From an uncultured Veillonella sp. (GTDB lineage: Bacteria > Bacillota > Negativicutes > Veillonellales > Veillonellaceae): DNA of 6,089 bases. The stretch's first letter is position 1. Every line of letters begins with the position of its first letter. Position numbers and translations under genes: made by a program. Location of the stretch: contig USQK01000073.1 in the NCBI GenBank assembly GCA_900556785.1, forward strand, positions 1 through 6,089. Reading direction: 5' to 3'. This document shows, piece after piece, positions 5,885-6,089 of this stretch. The notes below the pieces were generated by a model. That model made no database searches. It saw only the letters and a program-made list of their open reading frames with translations, and was not told the origin of the DNA.

Positions 5885-5951
5885 TACATATAGCAAAAAC
5901 CTACATATAGTAAAAACGTACATAGGCTAAATAAGTACATATAGCAAAAGG
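5885..5951 (+). repeat. four tandem 17-bp units between fruA and its terminator
   Basis: Units start at 5885, 5902, 5919 and 5936 with an exact 17-bp period, each opening with TACATA. Units 1, 2 and 4 share TACATATAG(C/T)AAAA. Unit 3 is TACATAGGCTAAATAAG and carries the CATAGGCTAA decamer also present in the repeats before fruK. The last unit runs into the left arm of the terminator stem (AAAAGG). The array has no spacers, so it is not CRISPR. Confidence 0.85.
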
Positions 5952-5980
5952 ACTAGAACTTTAGAGTTCTAGTCCTTTTC
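5946..5980 (+). terminator. intrinsic terminator after fruA
   Basis: AAAAGGACTAGAACT (5946-5960) pairs perfectly with AGTTCTAGTCCTTTT (5965-5979) around a TTAG loop, giving a 15-bp stem that ends in a TTTTC tract. The A-run on the left arm makes it symmetrical, so it could also end transcription from the right. It closes the dapF-transporter-fruK-fruA unit. Confidence 0.9.
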
Positions 5981-6089
5981 TTATGCAAAACACCCTATGC
6001 CATTCATGATATATGATGTTTTGATGCAATAAGTTATGAACTAAGTACTTTAAATTTATTTATATTTTTCTAAGTTTATTTTCTTCGTA
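5981..6089. other. AT-rich tail without a recognisable gene
   Basis: All plus-strand frames are short. On the minus strand the edge frames reach stops within about 11 codons (for example TKKINLEKYK and then stop), so at most the last few codons of a leftward gene beyond the window could lie here. No promoter or repeat stands out. Confidence 0.4.

Noticed and set aside
5885..5951. CRISPR array
   Set aside because: The 17-bp units are directly adjacent without unique spacers, and no cas genes are present.

Overview
The window is a compact stretch of a low-to-moderate GC bacterial chromosome. It looks like a member of the Negativicutes, and Veillonella or a close relative is my best guess. That rests on the overall composition, the Firmicutes-type AGGAG ribosome binding sites, the meso-diaminopimelate pathway gene dapF, and the character of the proteins. 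I have no database match, so genus level is an inference.

Layout, left to right. Bases 1-46 do not fit the gene beside them. Next, on the minus strand, lies the N-terminal ~105 residues of PTS enzyme I (ptsI), which stops abruptly after 109 codons (27-356). A divergent intergenic region (357-620) carries a good promoter and RBS for ptsI, a 10-bp palindrome, an extended -10 promoter for dapF, and a dapF leader with two mutually exclusive hairpins, one of which would occlude the dapF RBS. Four plus-strand genes follow with short gaps: dapF (diaminopimelate epimerase), an NhaC-superfamily sodium-coupled membrane transporter starting 1 nt after dapF, fruK (1-phosphofructokinase) and fruA (fructose PTS enzyme IIABC). 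A strong 15-bp-stem intrinsic terminator (5946-5980) closes the unit. The last ~110 bases are AT-rich and hold no recognisable gene.

How the genes work together. FruA imports fructose as fructose 1-phosphate, using phosphate passed from PEP through enzyme I and HPr. FruK converts the product to fructose 1,6-bisphosphate for glycolysis. An intact ptsI would supply the first step and is divergently transcribed. DapF makes meso-DAP for peptidoglycan and lysine. The NhaC-family protein next to it could be a Na+/H+ antiporter, but position and a variant motif also fit a lysine/DAP-related transporter. No fru regulator (fruR) and no ptsH are present.

The most unusual features are non-coding. A 23-bp tandem repeat begins inside the end of the transporter gene, and an exact 17-bp-period, four-copy repeat lies between fruA and its terminator. 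Both share the decamer CATAGGCTAA, so fruKA is bracketed by related repeats. A TATAAT-containing promoter candidate just after fruA could produce a ~95-nt repeat RNA ending at the terminator. I see no clear novel multi-gene system; the protein-coding content is ordinary apart from the ptsI truncation.
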